Notes: generated by a model from the letters alone, not told the origin. A stretch of 64,000 nucleotides of DNA from Hymenobacter setariae (GCF_007713685.1 NZ_VMRJ01000001.1:788129-852128); one strand, 5' to 3'. Positions 50,851-60,467 are shown, counted from the first letter of the stretch. Translations and numbers: made by a program.

Positions 50851-52278
50851 TCAAAATTTGATTTTTGAGCTATTCTGCACGGCGATAGGCTCTTCGTCCT
50901 GGGCCGTGATATTGACGTTTTTGATAATCCAGTCTTTGGCGTAGCTGAGGCCGCCGGCGGTGGCCGCGGTCATCGTCACGTTGTCGAGGGTCATGCCTTC
51001 GAGCAGCGAGTTGGGCTGGCCTTCGGCCGAGATGGCGACCTTGGCATTTTGCACCTTAACGTTGCTAATCACCACGTCGCGGAAATGCGGCAGGCCTTTT
51101 TCGGGGTCTACTTTGGTCAGCATGGCTTTCCAGTGGGCGGGCAGGGTGGCCTCGGTGTAGCCCTCGGGCAGGGTCGAATAGCTGTAGGCAGGGTTCCAGT
51201 TCATGGTAAGCAAGATGGCCGTGCCCACACCGTCCATCTCAATGTTATCGACCCGGATATCCTCGACCGTGCCGCCCCGGTTGAGGGCCGACTTGATGCG
51301 AATGCCCACCTTGGTGCCCTTGGCCTTGAGGTTGCGGGCAATGACGTGGCGGATGCCGCCCGACGTTTCGGAGCCGCAAGTGAAGAGGCCATCGCCGGCG
51401 CCGGCTACGCAGTTTTGAATGACGATGTACTCGGCGGGGCGGTTCACGCGCAGGCCGTCGGCGTCGCGGCCCGCTTTCAGGCAAAAGTTGTCGTCGTTGC
51501 AGTCGATGTCAGCATTCTGCACCAGCACGTAGCTACTCGAATCGATGTCGATGCCATCGGTGCTGGGGCCGTGGCCGCCTAGGTTGTTGCGGACGGTGAT
51601 ACCGTCAACGGTCACGTTCTTAGAGTACAGCACGTGCACCGTCCAGAAGCCCGAGCGCTGGAGCGTTACGCCTTTAATGGTGATGTTGCTCGAATTGGCC
51701 ATTACCAGCAGGCGCGGGCGCTTGGCATCGTAGTCTACTATCCAGCGCAGGCCCTTTTTATCGTAGTCTTTGCGCAGGGCCCAGTAGCTGTCCCAGAATA
51801 CTTTGCCCTGGCCATCCACGGTGCCTTCGCCGGTAATGGCGACGTTGTCCTGGTCAATGATATTGATGAGGGCGGCGGGCCACACCATCTCAATGCCGGC
51901 CACGCGGGTCATGCGGTCGGGGTAATCTTTGAGGTCCTGGCTGCCGAGCAGCGTCACGCCTTTGTCTAGGTGCAGCTCCACGCCTTTTTTCAAGAACAGC
52001 GAGCCCGTGAGGTACTGGCCGGGCGCCAGGGTCACGACGCCACCCTTCTTGGCCGCGGCGTCGATAGCCTTTTGCAGCGCCTGCGTGTTCAGGGTTTTGC
52101 CATCACCCACGGCACCGTATTTGGTGGCGGCAAATGCGGCTTTGGCGGTTGGCATCGTCTTGGCCCCTACCTGCTTCACCCAGGCGGGGTCGGCATCGGC
52201 GGTCGGGGCGGCGGGGTGCACAAAGGCACTCAGCGCCAACAGCAATACGGGGAGGATGCGGGTGGGAAGGAGTTTCAT
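50851..52278 (-). CDS. Exported GH28 polygalacturonase / rhamnogalacturonan hydrolase
   Basis: 475 residues, signal peptide to about residue 22, right-handed beta-helix repeats. Catalytic region: PSTDGIDIDSSSYV (first Asp), DCNDDNFCLKAG (paired Asp), and VGIRIKS (substrate-binding Arg-Lys). The usual G-H-G motif is replaced by CGSETSGG, the pattern of exo-acting and rhamnogalacturonan-type GH28 enzymes. Hence an exo-galacturonase or exo-rhamnogalacturonase is more likely than an endo-polygalacturonase. Preceded by the weak element J and followed by a terminator. Confidence 0.9.
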   Translation of the reverse strand: MKLLPTRILPVLLLALSAFVHPAAPTADADPAWVKQVGAKTMPTAKAAFAATKYGAVGDGKTLNTQALQKAIDAAAKKGGVVTLAPGQYLTGSLFLKKGVELHLDKGVTLLGSQDLKDYPDRMTRVAGIEMVWPAALINIIDQDNVAITGEGTVDGQGKVFWDSYWALRKDYDKKGLRWIVDYDAKRPRLLVMANSSNITIKGVTLQRSGFWTVHVLYSKNVTVDGITVRNNLGGHGPSTDGIDIDSSSYVLVQNADIDCNDDNFCLKAGRDADGLRVNRPAEYIVIQNCVAGAGDGLFTCGSETSGGIRHVIARNLKAKGTKVGIRIKSALNRGGTVEDIRVDNIEMDGVGTAILLTMNWNPAYSYSTLPEGYTEATLPAHWKAMLTKVDPEKGLPHFRDVVISNVKVQNAKVAISAEGQPNSLLEGMTLDNVTMTAATAGGLSYAKDWIIKNVNITAQDEEPIAVQNSSKIKF

Positions 52279-52361
52279 TCAGAGCAGAGAATCGGCCGCG
52301 CTGGTTAGCAGGCCGGTAGTGGTTTCAAAGGTGCGGCAAGCGCGGCAGGCCACCTACCCGC

Positions 52362-52380
52362 ACTCACCTGCCAACTTGCA
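52362..52380 (-). promoter_or_regulatory. Regulon element J (weak)
   Basis: Gene direction: TGCAAGTTGG CAGGTGAGT, 84 bases before the GH28 ATG. One mismatch in the right half and a poor left half; included because of position and orientation. Confidence 0.35.
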
Positions 52381-52390
52381 AAATGAAGGC

Positions 52391-52705
52391 TTATTCTTGA
52401 TGAAACACCCGAGCTAGGGTCGTCACGACCGGCGAATTATCGGGATTAGTTTCCATTAAATCAGCCATGTAGGCCCACCAGCGCTGCATTACGGGCAGGC
52501 CGGGCAACGCGTCGGCGGTATGGTCCGGCAGACGCTTCTGCACCCCGAAGAGCCGCCCACTGGCCGCATCGAGAAAGATGGAATAGTCGCGAATACCCGC
52601 CTCATGCAAGGCCGCTGTCAACTCGGGCCAGATTTCGTCGTGTCGGCGCTGGTATTCGGCCGCTACGCCGGGCTTGAGCTGCATGGTAAAGGCTATTTCT
52701 TCCAT
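52391..52705 (-). CDS. rhaM: L-rhamnose mutarotase
   Basis: 104 residues, the standard length. The sequence follows RhaM closely: EYQRRHDEIWPELTAALHEA with the catalytic histidine, RDYSIFLDAASGRLFGV, and the C-terminal QRWWAYMADLMETNPDNSPV with the paired tryptophans. It interconverts alpha and beta L-rhamnose to feed RhaI. Lies between GH106 and GH28 genes. Confidence 0.95.
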   Translation of the reverse strand: MEEIAFTMQLKPGVAAEYQRRHDEIWPELTAALHEAGIRDYSIFLDAASGRLFGVQKRLPDHTADALPGLPVMQRWWAYMADLMETNPDNSPVVTTLARVFHQE

Positions 52706-52753
52706 TGCTTACAAACGTCTGTTTAGTACTGTATCACTTAATTCCTCCTCTTC

Positions 52754-52844
52754 GTCTGTCATGCTGAGCTTGCGAAGCATCTTTTCACGCCTGGGCTAAC
52801 ACGCCTCACGTGAGAAGATGCTTCGCAAACTCAGCATGACAGAC
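52754..52844. repeat. Inverted repeat, GTCATGCTGAGC...GAAGCATC family
   Basis: Arms 52754-52789 and 52809-52844, 36 nt with two mismatches, loop 19 nt. Between the GH106 stop (52864) and rhaM start. Confidence 0.9.
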
Positions 52845-52863
52845 TACTAAAGAAAGCAGCTTG

Positions 52864-55719
52864 CTACAACGGTGGCCCACCTGCCGCCATGGGCGTCAGC
52901 GTCACCGGACCTAGCAAGCCCGACTCGATAGGCGACCACGGTGCGGCCGTGAAAAGACCATCGGCCCCGCGGTTCTCCTTGAGCTTGGCGGCCATGTTCA
53001 CATTGTAGAATTTCTTCCACTCCTGGCCAGTGCGGTCCATGTCGGCAATGCGGTTGGCCATGCCATTGCTTACGCTCACGGCTAGTATGTTGCTGGCTTT
53101 GAGCTGGCTCTTAGGCACGTATAGCTGGTAAGCGGGCCCAATCAACGTACCTAGGTCCTGGCCATTGAGCTGCACGCGGGCGCTCTGCCCCACGCGACCT
53201 AGGTCAAGTAGGTAACCTTCAGCGGACCCTGAGGGCAGGGTAAAGCTGGTGGTATACGAAGCCGTGCCAGCGAACTTCTGCCCGGCCTCACCGGCCAGCT
53301 TCGTCCATGAGTCGAGTTGCGTGGCGCGCATGGGCGCGGGCAGCGTAGGCCCACCCGACACAAAGCGTACATCCCAAGGCCCGGCCACGGGTTGCGGCGC
53401 ACTGGTAGGGCGATAATAGACGTAGGCTGGGCCGGTAGCCGCAGCTGTAGCTTTGGTGTCGAGGAGGCACGAGCCGCCGGGCGGCAGCTGCACATATACC
53501 TCGGGCCGCCCCTTGGTTGATTGCCGCAAGGAGGCTACTCCCAACTGCCCGGTTAGGGGGTCGTAGAGGTTGGCCGACTTGGCAGACGTGGCCAAGGGCA
53601 CCCAAGCGTTCAGCGGCTGGTCGCCCCAGTTGGCCAAAAAATAGGTGTGGCCGCCCGTAGTGCGGCGACGCTCAAACTGCAAGCCACTGTCTACAAGCGT
53701 TTCGCGCTGCACGCCGGCTTGGGCTAGTAGCTGCGGCACATCGGCACCTAGGAGGAACGCGCCCTTGCCAATAGTGGCACGTTGCCCACCAGCGGTGGGG
53801 TTAAATTGTAGCTGCGCGGTCAGCTTTTTGAAGGCCGCTTGACGCTGCGTGAGGTTACCTAGGCCGGGTACATCGGTAGGCAGTTGCCCCTGCACCACCA
53901 CCGTGGCGCCCGCCTGCGCCAGCCCTACTAGGTGCTGCCAGGTGGCCAGCGGCATAGTGCGCGCCGCCGGCACCAAGATGGTGCGGTACTGCGCGCCGCC
54001 GCTGGTGCGCAGGCCAGTGCCGCTGGCTTGTACTTGCTGCACCTGCTTGTCCGAAATGAAATCGTAGCCGAAGCCCTGCTTGAGTAGCAGCTCGCTGGTG
54101 GCGTCGATGGGCAAGCCTTTGAAGCCGTGTTCGATGCCGTCGAAGTGCTGGAGCAGCACCTTGCCCGGCCGCTGGTAGGCGTCGTACTGGGGTAGGTAGA
54201 GCAGCACGTCGTTGGCGGGCTGGCCAGCTTGCAAGAAGCTTTGGCAGCGCGCTGCGTAGCGGTTCAGCTGGCCGAAATCCTGCCAAAACGGGTTTTGCGG
54301 ATTGAACTCGACGGCGGCGTAAAACAGCCAACCGGGCCACGCCGCGGCTTGCGGCGAATAGGCCGTACCGTGATAAAACACGTGATTAACACCACCTAGG
54401 AGCATGCGGTCCACGGCCTTTTTCACGTTGCTCAGCTTCGAGAGAAAGTGGTCGTTTTCCCAAGTCGCCGTCTCGGCCGAGGTCAGCGGCTTGCCCGTAA
54501 CATGCGCGGCCGACGAGGCAAATTTGATGCGCGTGAGATTCTCCCCCTCAGTTTCGGGGATATCAGTAGCGGCGTACAGGTCTAGGATATTGGCCGGCGA
54601 ACCGTGGGCTTGGTTACGGATTTTTGCGCCGTAGCCGTGGGCCCAGGTGGCCCAGGTCTGGGTGTAGTTTTCGAGCAGCAGCTCCGAGATGGTTTCGCGG
54701 TAGTCGGTGAGTACGCGGGCGTTCTCGTCGGCGCTGGCTTTAGCGAACAAGGCCGGCAAGTGCTGGCGCAAGTCGTAGCCCCGCCGCCGTTGAAACTCAC
54801 TGAACATCAACGGTGTCCAGTTAGCTTCGCCCTGCGCATCGTCTACCTCATACGAGTCGTTGAAAAAGGCCCGGACGCCCTTGACGTCGCGGCCCTTAAA
54901 CGCCTGGTCGAAGCGCTGCAAGTAATGCTGGGTGGCCACTTTAGAGAAGTGGTCTACCACGTCGCCCTCGCCGCCGGGGCCGGCGCGCTCCACCTGCTTG
55001 CCGTGCCAGCCCTGGAAGATGGCGTAGAGCGTCCAGGTGCCCGCCGGGGCTGTCCAGCTGAGCTTACCGGTGGCATCTACCTTGCTCGTGAGGTCGATGG
55101 CCGCTCCTTTTTCGGGGTAAGCCATGAGGGCTTGCAGCGGCAGCGGCTTCTCGAAACGCACCTGCTCCAGGGCCAGCGCTTGCAGGTTGGCGTTGGTGGC
55201 CACAGGGTCCTTAAGCTGCTTGATATCGACTTTGTGGCCGATGGCGGTGGCAATCGGCTTCTGCATAAAGCTGATTTTCTCAGCCAGCTGCTCGCCCCCT
55301 TTCACCGAGTAGGTTTGGTAGGCTACGTACTTGCAGGCGTCGGCGGGCGTCACCCAGGGGCCACCGAAGGGCCAGCCCGAAGCCTGCGCCACATCGACGC
55401 CTAGGTTCAGTTTTTTACCCTCGGTGAGGGTGTGGCCTAGCATATCGAGCCACTTCGGCGAAATAAAGTCAATGAACTGACTTTCCGCACCTTTCACCCC
55501 GTAGATGGCCGTTATCTCGACGCCACCTAAGCCCGCCTGCTCATACTGCGTCAGCAGGTGCGTGAGGTCGGGTGCATTCACGGCGCTGCCCTCCCACCAC
55601 CAGCGCGTCCAGGGGCGATTTTGCTGGGTGATGGCGGGCCAGGCGGGCGCCTGCGCCCGGGCGGGCAATTGCGGCAGGGCGGCACCTAGGGCGAGGGCGA
55701 GAGCAAGTGGCTTTTTCAT
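52864..55719 (-). CDS. Exported GH106 alpha-L-rhamnosidase
   Basis: 951 residues with a signal peptide. N-terminal TIM-barrel region of GH106 (NRPWTRWWWEGSAVNAPDLT, GLGGVEITAIYGVKGAESQ, LNLGVDVAQASGWPFGGPWV), central segment VKGVRAFFNDSYEVDDAQGE with the likely catalytic Asp/Glu, MLLGGVNHVFYHGTAYSPQ, and a C-terminal beta-sandwich (RVQLNGQDLGTLIGPAYQLY). Family members release L-rhamnose from rhamnogalacturonans using calcium. Clustered with GH105, PL22 and rhaM on one strand. Confidence 0.92.
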   Translation of the reverse strand: MKKPLALALALGAALPQLPARAQAPAWPAITQQNRPWTRWWWEGSAVNAPDLTHLLTQYEQAGLGGVEITAIYGVKGAESQFIDFISPKWLDMLGHTLTEGKKLNLGVDVAQASGWPFGGPWVTPADACKYVAYQTYSVKGGEQLAEKISFMQKPIATAIGHKVDIKQLKDPVATNANLQALALEQVRFEKPLPLQALMAYPEKGAAIDLTSKVDATGKLSWTAPAGTWTLYAIFQGWHGKQVERAGPGGEGDVVDHFSKVATQHYLQRFDQAFKGRDVKGVRAFFNDSYEVDDAQGEANWTPLMFSEFQRRRGYDLRQHLPALFAKASADENARVLTDYRETISELLLENYTQTWATWAHGYGAKIRNQAHGSPANILDLYAATDIPETEGENLTRIKFASSAAHVTGKPLTSAETATWENDHFLSKLSNVKKAVDRMLLGGVNHVFYHGTAYSPQAAAWPGWLFYAAVEFNPQNPFWQDFGQLNRYAARCQSFLQAGQPANDVLLYLPQYDAYQRPGKVLLQHFDGIEHGFKGLPIDATSELLLKQGFGYDFISDKQVQQVQASGTGLRTSGGAQYRTILVPAARTMPLATWQHLVGLAQAGATVVVQGQLPTDVPGLGNLTQRQAAFKKLTAQLQFNPTAGGQRATIGKGAFLLGADVPQLLAQAGVQRETLVDSGLQFERRRTTGGHTYFLANWGDQPLNAWVPLATSAKSANLYDPLTGQLGVASLRQSTKGRPEVYVQLPPGGSCLLDTKATAAATGPAYVYYRPTSAPQPVAGPWDVRFVSGGPTLPAPMRATQLDSWTKLAGEAGQKFAGTASYTTSFTLPSGSAEGYLLDLGRVGQSARVQLNGQDLGTLIGPAYQLYVPKSQLKASNILAVSVSNGMANRIADMDRTGQEWKKFYNVNMAAKLKENRGADGLFTAAPWSPIESGLLGPVTLTPMAAGGPPL

Positions 55720-55775
55720 GGAATACTATGCTGTCGTGCTTCGGCAAGCCCAGCAGGACAAACGTTTTTGTTCTT

Positions 55776-56921
55776 TTACTTCAACTTATACACCTCGCTA
55801 CCAGCCAGCAAGAAGCACCCTAGGCCGTAGTCCTCAAAGTCGGGCTTGCTGGTATAGCTCACCGGCTGGCCGTCTTTCGGCTCTTTGCCAGTGCCTTGCA
55901 CGTACCCTAGGGCCCCGTCGGGGTGCACGCATTCGGTGGCCATCGCGTTCCAGGCTTTGATAATAAGAGGCTGGTACTGCGCCTTATCCAATAAACCCTG
56001 GCGCACGCCCCAGGCCATGCCGTAGGTAAATAAGGCGGTGCCCGACAGCTCTTTGCCACCAAAGTGCGTCGGGTCGTGCAGGCTTACATTCCAGTAGCCA
56101 TCGGGGCGCTGGAGGCGGGGCAGCGCCCGCATCATTTGCAGGTAGGTTTGCTCGTACTCGGCGCGGTGGGGAGCGTCTTTGGGCATGATGTCGAGCACGC
56201 GCACTAGCGCGGCCACCACCCAGCCATTGCCGCGGCCCCAGTAGCAGTCCTGACCATTGGGCTCCTGGTAGGGCGGCACAAAGTCTTTGTCGCGCCACCA
56301 TAGGCTGTCCTGGGCATTATACAGGCCGTGGCCGCCCTGCTGCAGCTTGGTGTGGCTATAGAGGCGATACATTTTGCCATAATAGGCCGTGTCCTTGGTC
56401 ATTACGCCGAGCTTGGCAAACACGGGCATGGCCATTTGCAGGGCATCTATCCACCACCAGTCGTCTACTTTGTCGCTGTGCACCATGTTGTCGATGGCGG
56501 CTTTCAGCTCCTTGATGCGCTCGGGCTGGGGGTCGATTTGGTAAAGGTCGAGGTAGGTTTGGCCGGCGCATTGGTTGTCGGCGTTGCGGTCGGTGGGGCC
56601 GTTGCGCAGGCCCCACTGGTGCTTCTGGCCCCAGTCGACGGCGTAGTTGTAGTACTGCTTCTTTTTGTCGAGGCCATAGAGCGCCATCAGACCCTCATAG
56701 TACACGCCGCGCGTCCAGATATGACTGGGCCGCAGCTTATTGGTCATGATGTCCTTGCCAGGGTCGGGCCATTGCTTCATGAAGTAGGCATTGGCCTGCG
56801 TCATTTTCTTTAAGACTTCCTTTTTCTTGGGCAACTGCTGCGCGGTAGCACTGCCAGCCAGCAGCAAACCAAGACCTAGGAGCCCGCAGCTTATCTTCTT
56901 AATGTCAAGCATAAATCTCAT
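55776..56921 (-). CDS. Exported GH105/GH88-type unsaturated glucuronyl hydrolase
   Basis: 381 residues; signal peptide LLGLGLLLAGSATAQQ. (alpha/alpha)6-barrel with VDDWWWIDALQMAMPVFAKL (catalytic Asp), GRGNGWVVAALVRVLDIMP and LFTYGMAWGVRQGLL. Starts at 56921 or 56912. Four bases from the PL22 stop. It differs strongly from the paralogue at 1186, so probably acts on another unsaturated linkage (for example after oligogalacturonate or rhamnogalacturonan lyases). Confidence 0.88.
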   Translation of the reverse strand: MRFMLDIKKISCGLLGLGLLLAGSATAQQLPKKKEVLKKMTQANAYFMKQWPDPGKDIMTNKLRPSHIWTRGVYYEGLMALYGLDKKKQYYNYAVDWGQKHQWGLRNGPTDRNADNQCAGQTYLDLYQIDPQPERIKELKAAIDNMVHSDKVDDWWWIDALQMAMPVFAKLGVMTKDTAYYGKMYRLYSHTKLQQGGHGLYNAQDSLWWRDKDFVPPYQEPNGQDCYWGRGNGWVVAALVRVLDIMPKDAPHRAEYEQTYLQMMRALPRLQRPDGYWNVSLHDPTHFGGKELSGTALFTYGMAWGVRQGLLDKAQYQPLIIKAWNAMATECVHPDGALGYVQGTGKEPKDGQPVSYTSKPDFEDYGLGCFLLAGSEVYKLK

Positions 56922-56924
56922 TTT

Positions 56925-58151
56925 TTACGAAGCGGCCTTAGCGATTTCTACCGCGTACACCTGCTCTTTCCCTTCAAAATTGGCCCTAAAAATCACCCAC
57001 TTGCCATCGGGCGAGAAGTGCACGTTGGGCTCTAGCTTGTAGCCGTGGTGCGCCATGCTCACCAGCTTTTCGGCCTGAAACTGGTCGCCCGCGGGCCGAA
57101 ACAGGTATATCCATTGGCCGTCAGTTGCCTTGGCTACCTGGCCGGGGTCGCCGCCGTCGCCAGCGAAGAGCGTTTGGTCGGGCGAGATGTTGTAGTGTAT
57201 CGACCACTCGTTGCGCTGCAACTGGTAGCGCCGCTCGGGGCCGCCCGCCACCGGCGCGCCGGCTAGGTAAAACGTCACGCTGCGCGGCTGCTGCAAGTCA
57301 AACCAGATGGTTTTGCCATCGGGGCTAAAGAATTCGTGGCCCGCAATTTCGCCGTCCACCGTGCGCTGGTGCATCAGCTTGGTAGCGTGCGTTTTGATGC
57401 TAATGTGCCAGATACGGTCCACCTTGCCCCAGGGACCCTCGTGGCAGTACATGAGCAGGTCGGGGTCGGTGGGCGAAAATTGCACGTGCCCCAGCCAAGT
57501 ATTCTCCTGGTAGATTTCCTCCCGCTTGCCCGTCTTCGTGTTAATGGTGAACAGGATGTGCTGCACCTTAGCGTCATAGATGCGGTTGAAGAAGTCGCTC
57601 TTGGCCGGGTATTTCTTGAAGATTTCGCGCGCCTCGGCGCCACCTAGGGAGCCGGCCAGCAGGGTCTCGTCGGCGTTCAGCGTCGAGATGCTACCCGGAA
57701 AATCGCTCGGAAAGGCGTAGACCTTGCGGTTTTTGCGGGTGTCGGCGTTGATGGCGTACACTTGGTTTTCAACCTGATAGTACACCTCGTGGCTGCGGCG
57801 GCCCACTATTTCACCCACAATGCGCTTGTAATAGCCCGTGAGCGGCCGCACTTGCCGGGTTTGCAGGTTGAGCAGGCGCAGTTGCTGGCCCTGCTCATCG
57901 GTGTGGTAAAACACCATTTCGTCCTGGCCGGCCACGGTCTTCAGAAACGGATTATTGTGGAAGTAAAAACTGCCGTTGCCCCCATCTAGCGGCGTGAGGC
58001 GCTGCACTTTGTGGCCAGTGGCTTGGTCTACCCACTCGGCGGCAGGCATGGGTTGCTGGCCGCCAGTCTCGAGGTGGGCCTGGGCGCGCGCGCCTAGGGT
58101 GGGCAACACGGCCGCTGCGCCCAGCAGCGCCGCGGTTAGATAGTTTCTCAT
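56925..58151 (-). CDS. ogl: Oligogalacturonate lyase (PL22)
   Basis: 408 residues with an apparent signal peptide (AALLGAAAVLPTLGARAQA), so periplasmic rather than cytosolic as in enterobacteria. Seven-bladed propeller; the diagnostic HVQFSPTDPDLLMYCHEGPW followed by VDRIWHI includes the metal-binding histidine and the conserved CHEGPW. It splits digalacturonate and short oligomers into unsaturated units (4-deoxy-5-keto-uronates). Confidence 0.92.
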   Translation of the reverse strand: MRNYLTAALLGAAAVLPTLGARAQAHLETGGQQPMPAAEWVDQATGHKVQRLTPLDGGNGSFYFHNNPFLKTVAGQDEMVFYHTDEQGQQLRLLNLQTRQVRPLTGYYKRIVGEIVGRRSHEVYYQVENQVYAINADTRKNRKVYAFPSDFPGSISTLNADETLLAGSLGGAEAREIFKKYPAKSDFFNRIYDAKVQHILFTINTKTGKREEIYQENTWLGHVQFSPTDPDLLMYCHEGPWGKVDRIWHISIKTHATKLMHQRTVDGEIAGHEFFSPDGKTIWFDLQQPRSVTFYLAGAPVAGGPERRYQLQRNEWSIHYNISPDQTLFAGDGGDPGQVAKATDGQWIYLFRPAGDQFQAEKLVSMAHHGYKLEPNVHFSPDGKWVIFRANFEGKEQVYAVEIAKAAS

Positions 58152-58208
58152 AGGAGCAGGTTGGGTGGGGAAGACAGCAAAAGAGAAGAGACGCGTTACT
58201 TAACCTTA

Positions 58209-58952
58209 TCAATCAGCGATATAACGCGCCACATCGCGCAGGGCTACCACGCGGTAGTGGTGGTCGTGCAGGTACTGCAAGTATTCTTCAAACAGGGCCG
58301 GCGGGGTCGTCACCCAATCGTGGGCCAGGTCGGGCACGCCATGAATAGTCAGCACCACTAGGCGCCCGTCTTTAGCCTGGGCCAAGGCGTCCAGAATCTG
58401 CTGGCGGTTGGTAGCCAGCGTGGTATAGCTTGGGATTAGCAGCGGATTGTCGCGGGCGGGGTCGTAGGGGCGGTCGCCGCCGGTGCGCGCCAAGCGGTAG
58501 CCTTGGCGGCGCAGCACTGGCAGGGCCCGCGGGGCGGTGTCGTAGCCGGGGTAGGCAAAGGTGCGGGGCCGCGGCAGGCGCTGGGCTCGGCAGCGGCTTT
58601 CCAGCGAATCAAGCTCGGCCACTAGCTCGCTTTCGGTCAGCTTGTTCACGTGCCGGTGCGTGAGGGTGTGGCTGCCCACCTCAAACCCCTGCCGGTGCAG
58701 CTCCCGAATCTGTGCCCAGCTCATGTACTTGGTTTTGTCGGCGAAGGGCGGCTCCCGAAACTCGCACACAAAAAAGGTAGCCCCAAAGCCGTACTTCTTC
58801 AGTAGCGGCGCCACGTAGGTGGCATGGGTCAGGGCCGCATCGTCGAAGGTGAGCACCACCAGGCGGTCGGGCACGGGGCGGGGGCGCGCGCCCACCCGCT
58901 CGGCCCCGGCGAGCAGGCTCAGCACTAGTAGCAGGTGGGTGGGGAGGTTCAT
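58209..58952 (-). CDS. Exported polysaccharide deacetylase (NodB domain)
   Basis: 247 residues from MNLPTHLLLVLSLLAG. NodB motifs: VVLTFDDAALTHA (catalytic Asp pair), SHTLTHRHVNK (metal-binding His) and RTFAYPGYDTAPRALPVL (substrate groove). CE4-like; the natural ester or N-acetyl substrate is unknown, but a role in pectin deacetylation is suggested by context. First gene after regulon element H, leading the PL22-GH105-GH106-rhaM set. Confidence 0.88.
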   Translation of the reverse strand: MNLPTHLLLVLSLLAGAERVGARPRPVPDRLVVLTFDDAALTHATYVAPLLKKYGFGATFFVCEFREPPFADKTKYMSWAQIRELHRQGFEVGSHTLTHRHVNKLTESELVAELDSLESRCRAQRLPRPRTFAYPGYDTAPRALPVLRRQGYRLARTGGDRPYDPARDNPLLIPSYTTLATNRQQILDALAQAKDGRLVVLTIHGVPDLAHDWVTTPPALFEEYLQYLHDHHYRVVALRDVARYIAD

Positions 58953-59013
58953 AGCGCGGCCCTCCTGCCTAGGTTGGCAGAAGGGCCGCAAGAAGGCACC
59001 CTCCCCTAGCCGA

Positions 59014-59032
59014 ACTGTCCTGTACTCTTCGG
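59014..59032 (-). promoter_or_regulatory. Regulon element H
   Basis: Gene direction: CCGAAGAGTA CAGGACAGT, 62 bases before the deacetylase ATG at 58952. One mismatch in the right half; the -7 position has CTTCTTGC-like sequence, a partial match. Predicted to control the 58952-52391 gene set. Confidence 0.6.
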
Positions 59033-59078
59033 TTTGGCCGGGTCAGCTATACGTTAAAGACGAGCATCACTCCTGACG

Positions 59079-60245
59079 CTACCCTAGGCTACGGCTGATG
59101 CCCAGCTCCAGGCCGCGCAGCTCGGCCAGGCCACGCAGGCGGCCGATAGCCGAGTAGCCAGGGTTGGTTTTCTTGTGCAGGTCATCAAGCATCTGGTGGC
59201 CGTGGTCGGGGCGCATGGGCAGGCGCACCTGGCGCTGGCGCATCACGTGCACCAGCTCGCGCATCACGCCATACATGTCCACGTCGCCCTCTAGGTGGTT
59301 GGCTTCGTAGAAGTTACCATCGGCATCGCGCTGGGTGCTGCGTAAGTGAATGAAGTGAATACGGTCGGCAAACTGGCGCACCATGCCCGGCAGGTCGTTG
59401 TCTTCGCGCACTCCAAACGAGCCCGTGCAAAAGCACAGCCCATTGCGTAGCGACGGCACCGCCTGGGCCAACGTCACTACGTCATCGGCCGTGCTCACCA
59501 CCCGCGGCAGCCCCAGAATGGGGTACGGCGGGTCGTCGGGGTGAATGGCTAGGTTCACACCCACCTCCTCGGCCACGGGCACTATTTCCTGCAAAAACAG
59601 GATAAGATGCTGGCGCAGCTTGTCGGCGTTGATACCCGCGTACGTATCCAGCGCCGCCTGAAACTGCGTTAGCGTGAAGCTTTCCTCGCTACCCGGCAGC
59701 CCGGCAATGATATTACGCTGCAATAGCTGTCGTTCGGCCTCTCTCATGTGCTGAAAGCGCTGACGGGCTGCCGCTAGCTCGCTGGCCGAGTAGTCGCCCT
59801 CAGCCCCTTGGCGGCGCAGCAGCAAGGTATCGAAAGCCACGAAAGCCGCTTTTTCAAAGCGTAGCGCCTTGGAGCCATCTTCTACTTCATACGCTAGGTC
59901 GGTGCGCGTCCAGTCGAGCACGGGCATGAAGTTGTAAGTGACCGTGTAGATACCGCAAGCAGCCAGGTTGCGAATAGACTGCTGATAATTAGCAATATAT
60001 CGCTGAAAATCGCCGGAGCGCGTCTTAATATTTTCGTGCACGGGCACGCTTTCCACTACGCTCCACGTCAGGCCAGCTTCGGCAATCAGGGCTTGGCGCG
60101 CCTGGATTTCGGCCACCGGCCACACCTCGCCATTTGGAATATGGTGTAGCGCCGACACGATGTCAGTAGCGCCAGCCTGGCGAATGTCGGCGAGGCTTAC
60201 GGGGTCATTGGGGCCAAACCAGCGCCAGCTTTGGAGAAGAGACAT
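59079..60245 (-). CDS. uxuA: Mannonate dehydratase
   Basis: About 388 residues from [20 protein letters not shown]. Family motifs: [46 protein letters not shown] and [20 protein letters not shown] with the metal ligands. It dehydrates D-mannonate to 2-keto-3-deoxygluconate in glucuronate breakdown, which fits unsaturated glucuronyl units or uronic acids from pectin side chains. Its stop is 47 bases before element H, so it may have a separate promoter; none was recognised in the 222 bases upstream. Confidence 0.94.
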   Translation of the reverse strand: MSLLQSWRWFGPNDPVSLADIRQAGATDIVSALHHIPNGEVWPVAEIQARQALIAEAGLTWSVVESVPVHENIKTRSGDFQRYIANYQQSIRNLAACGIYTVTYNFMPVLDWTRTDLAYEVEDGSKALRFEKAAFVAFDTLLLRRQGAEGDYSASELAAARQRFQHMREAERQLLQRNIIAGLPGSEESFTLTQFQAALDTYAGINADKLRQHLILFLQEIVPVAEEVGVNLAIHPDDPPYPILGLPRVVSTADDVVTLAQAVPSLRNGLCFCTGSFGVREDNDLPGMVRQFADRIHFIHLRSTQRDADGNFYEANHLEGDVDMYGVMRELVHVMRQRQVRLPMRPDHGHQMLDDLHKKTNPGYSAIGRLRGLAELRGLELGISRSLG

Positions 60246-60467
60246 TATTTTAAAGCAGCAATTAGCAATGAGCACTTATCAACTTTCTGCCCGCCATGTT
60301 GCGCGCGAGGCAAACGAGCATGGCGCATGAGGCAGTAAAAGTAGACGCGGCGAGCTAGTGGCCCTTTTAGCTTCTTGCTGTTAGCGCAGCCCGTTTGCCC
60401 CACCTAGGGCCCGGTAACATTCGCCGGGTCAGTTGTTATGGCACCATACTTCCTTTCTCTCCTTATT

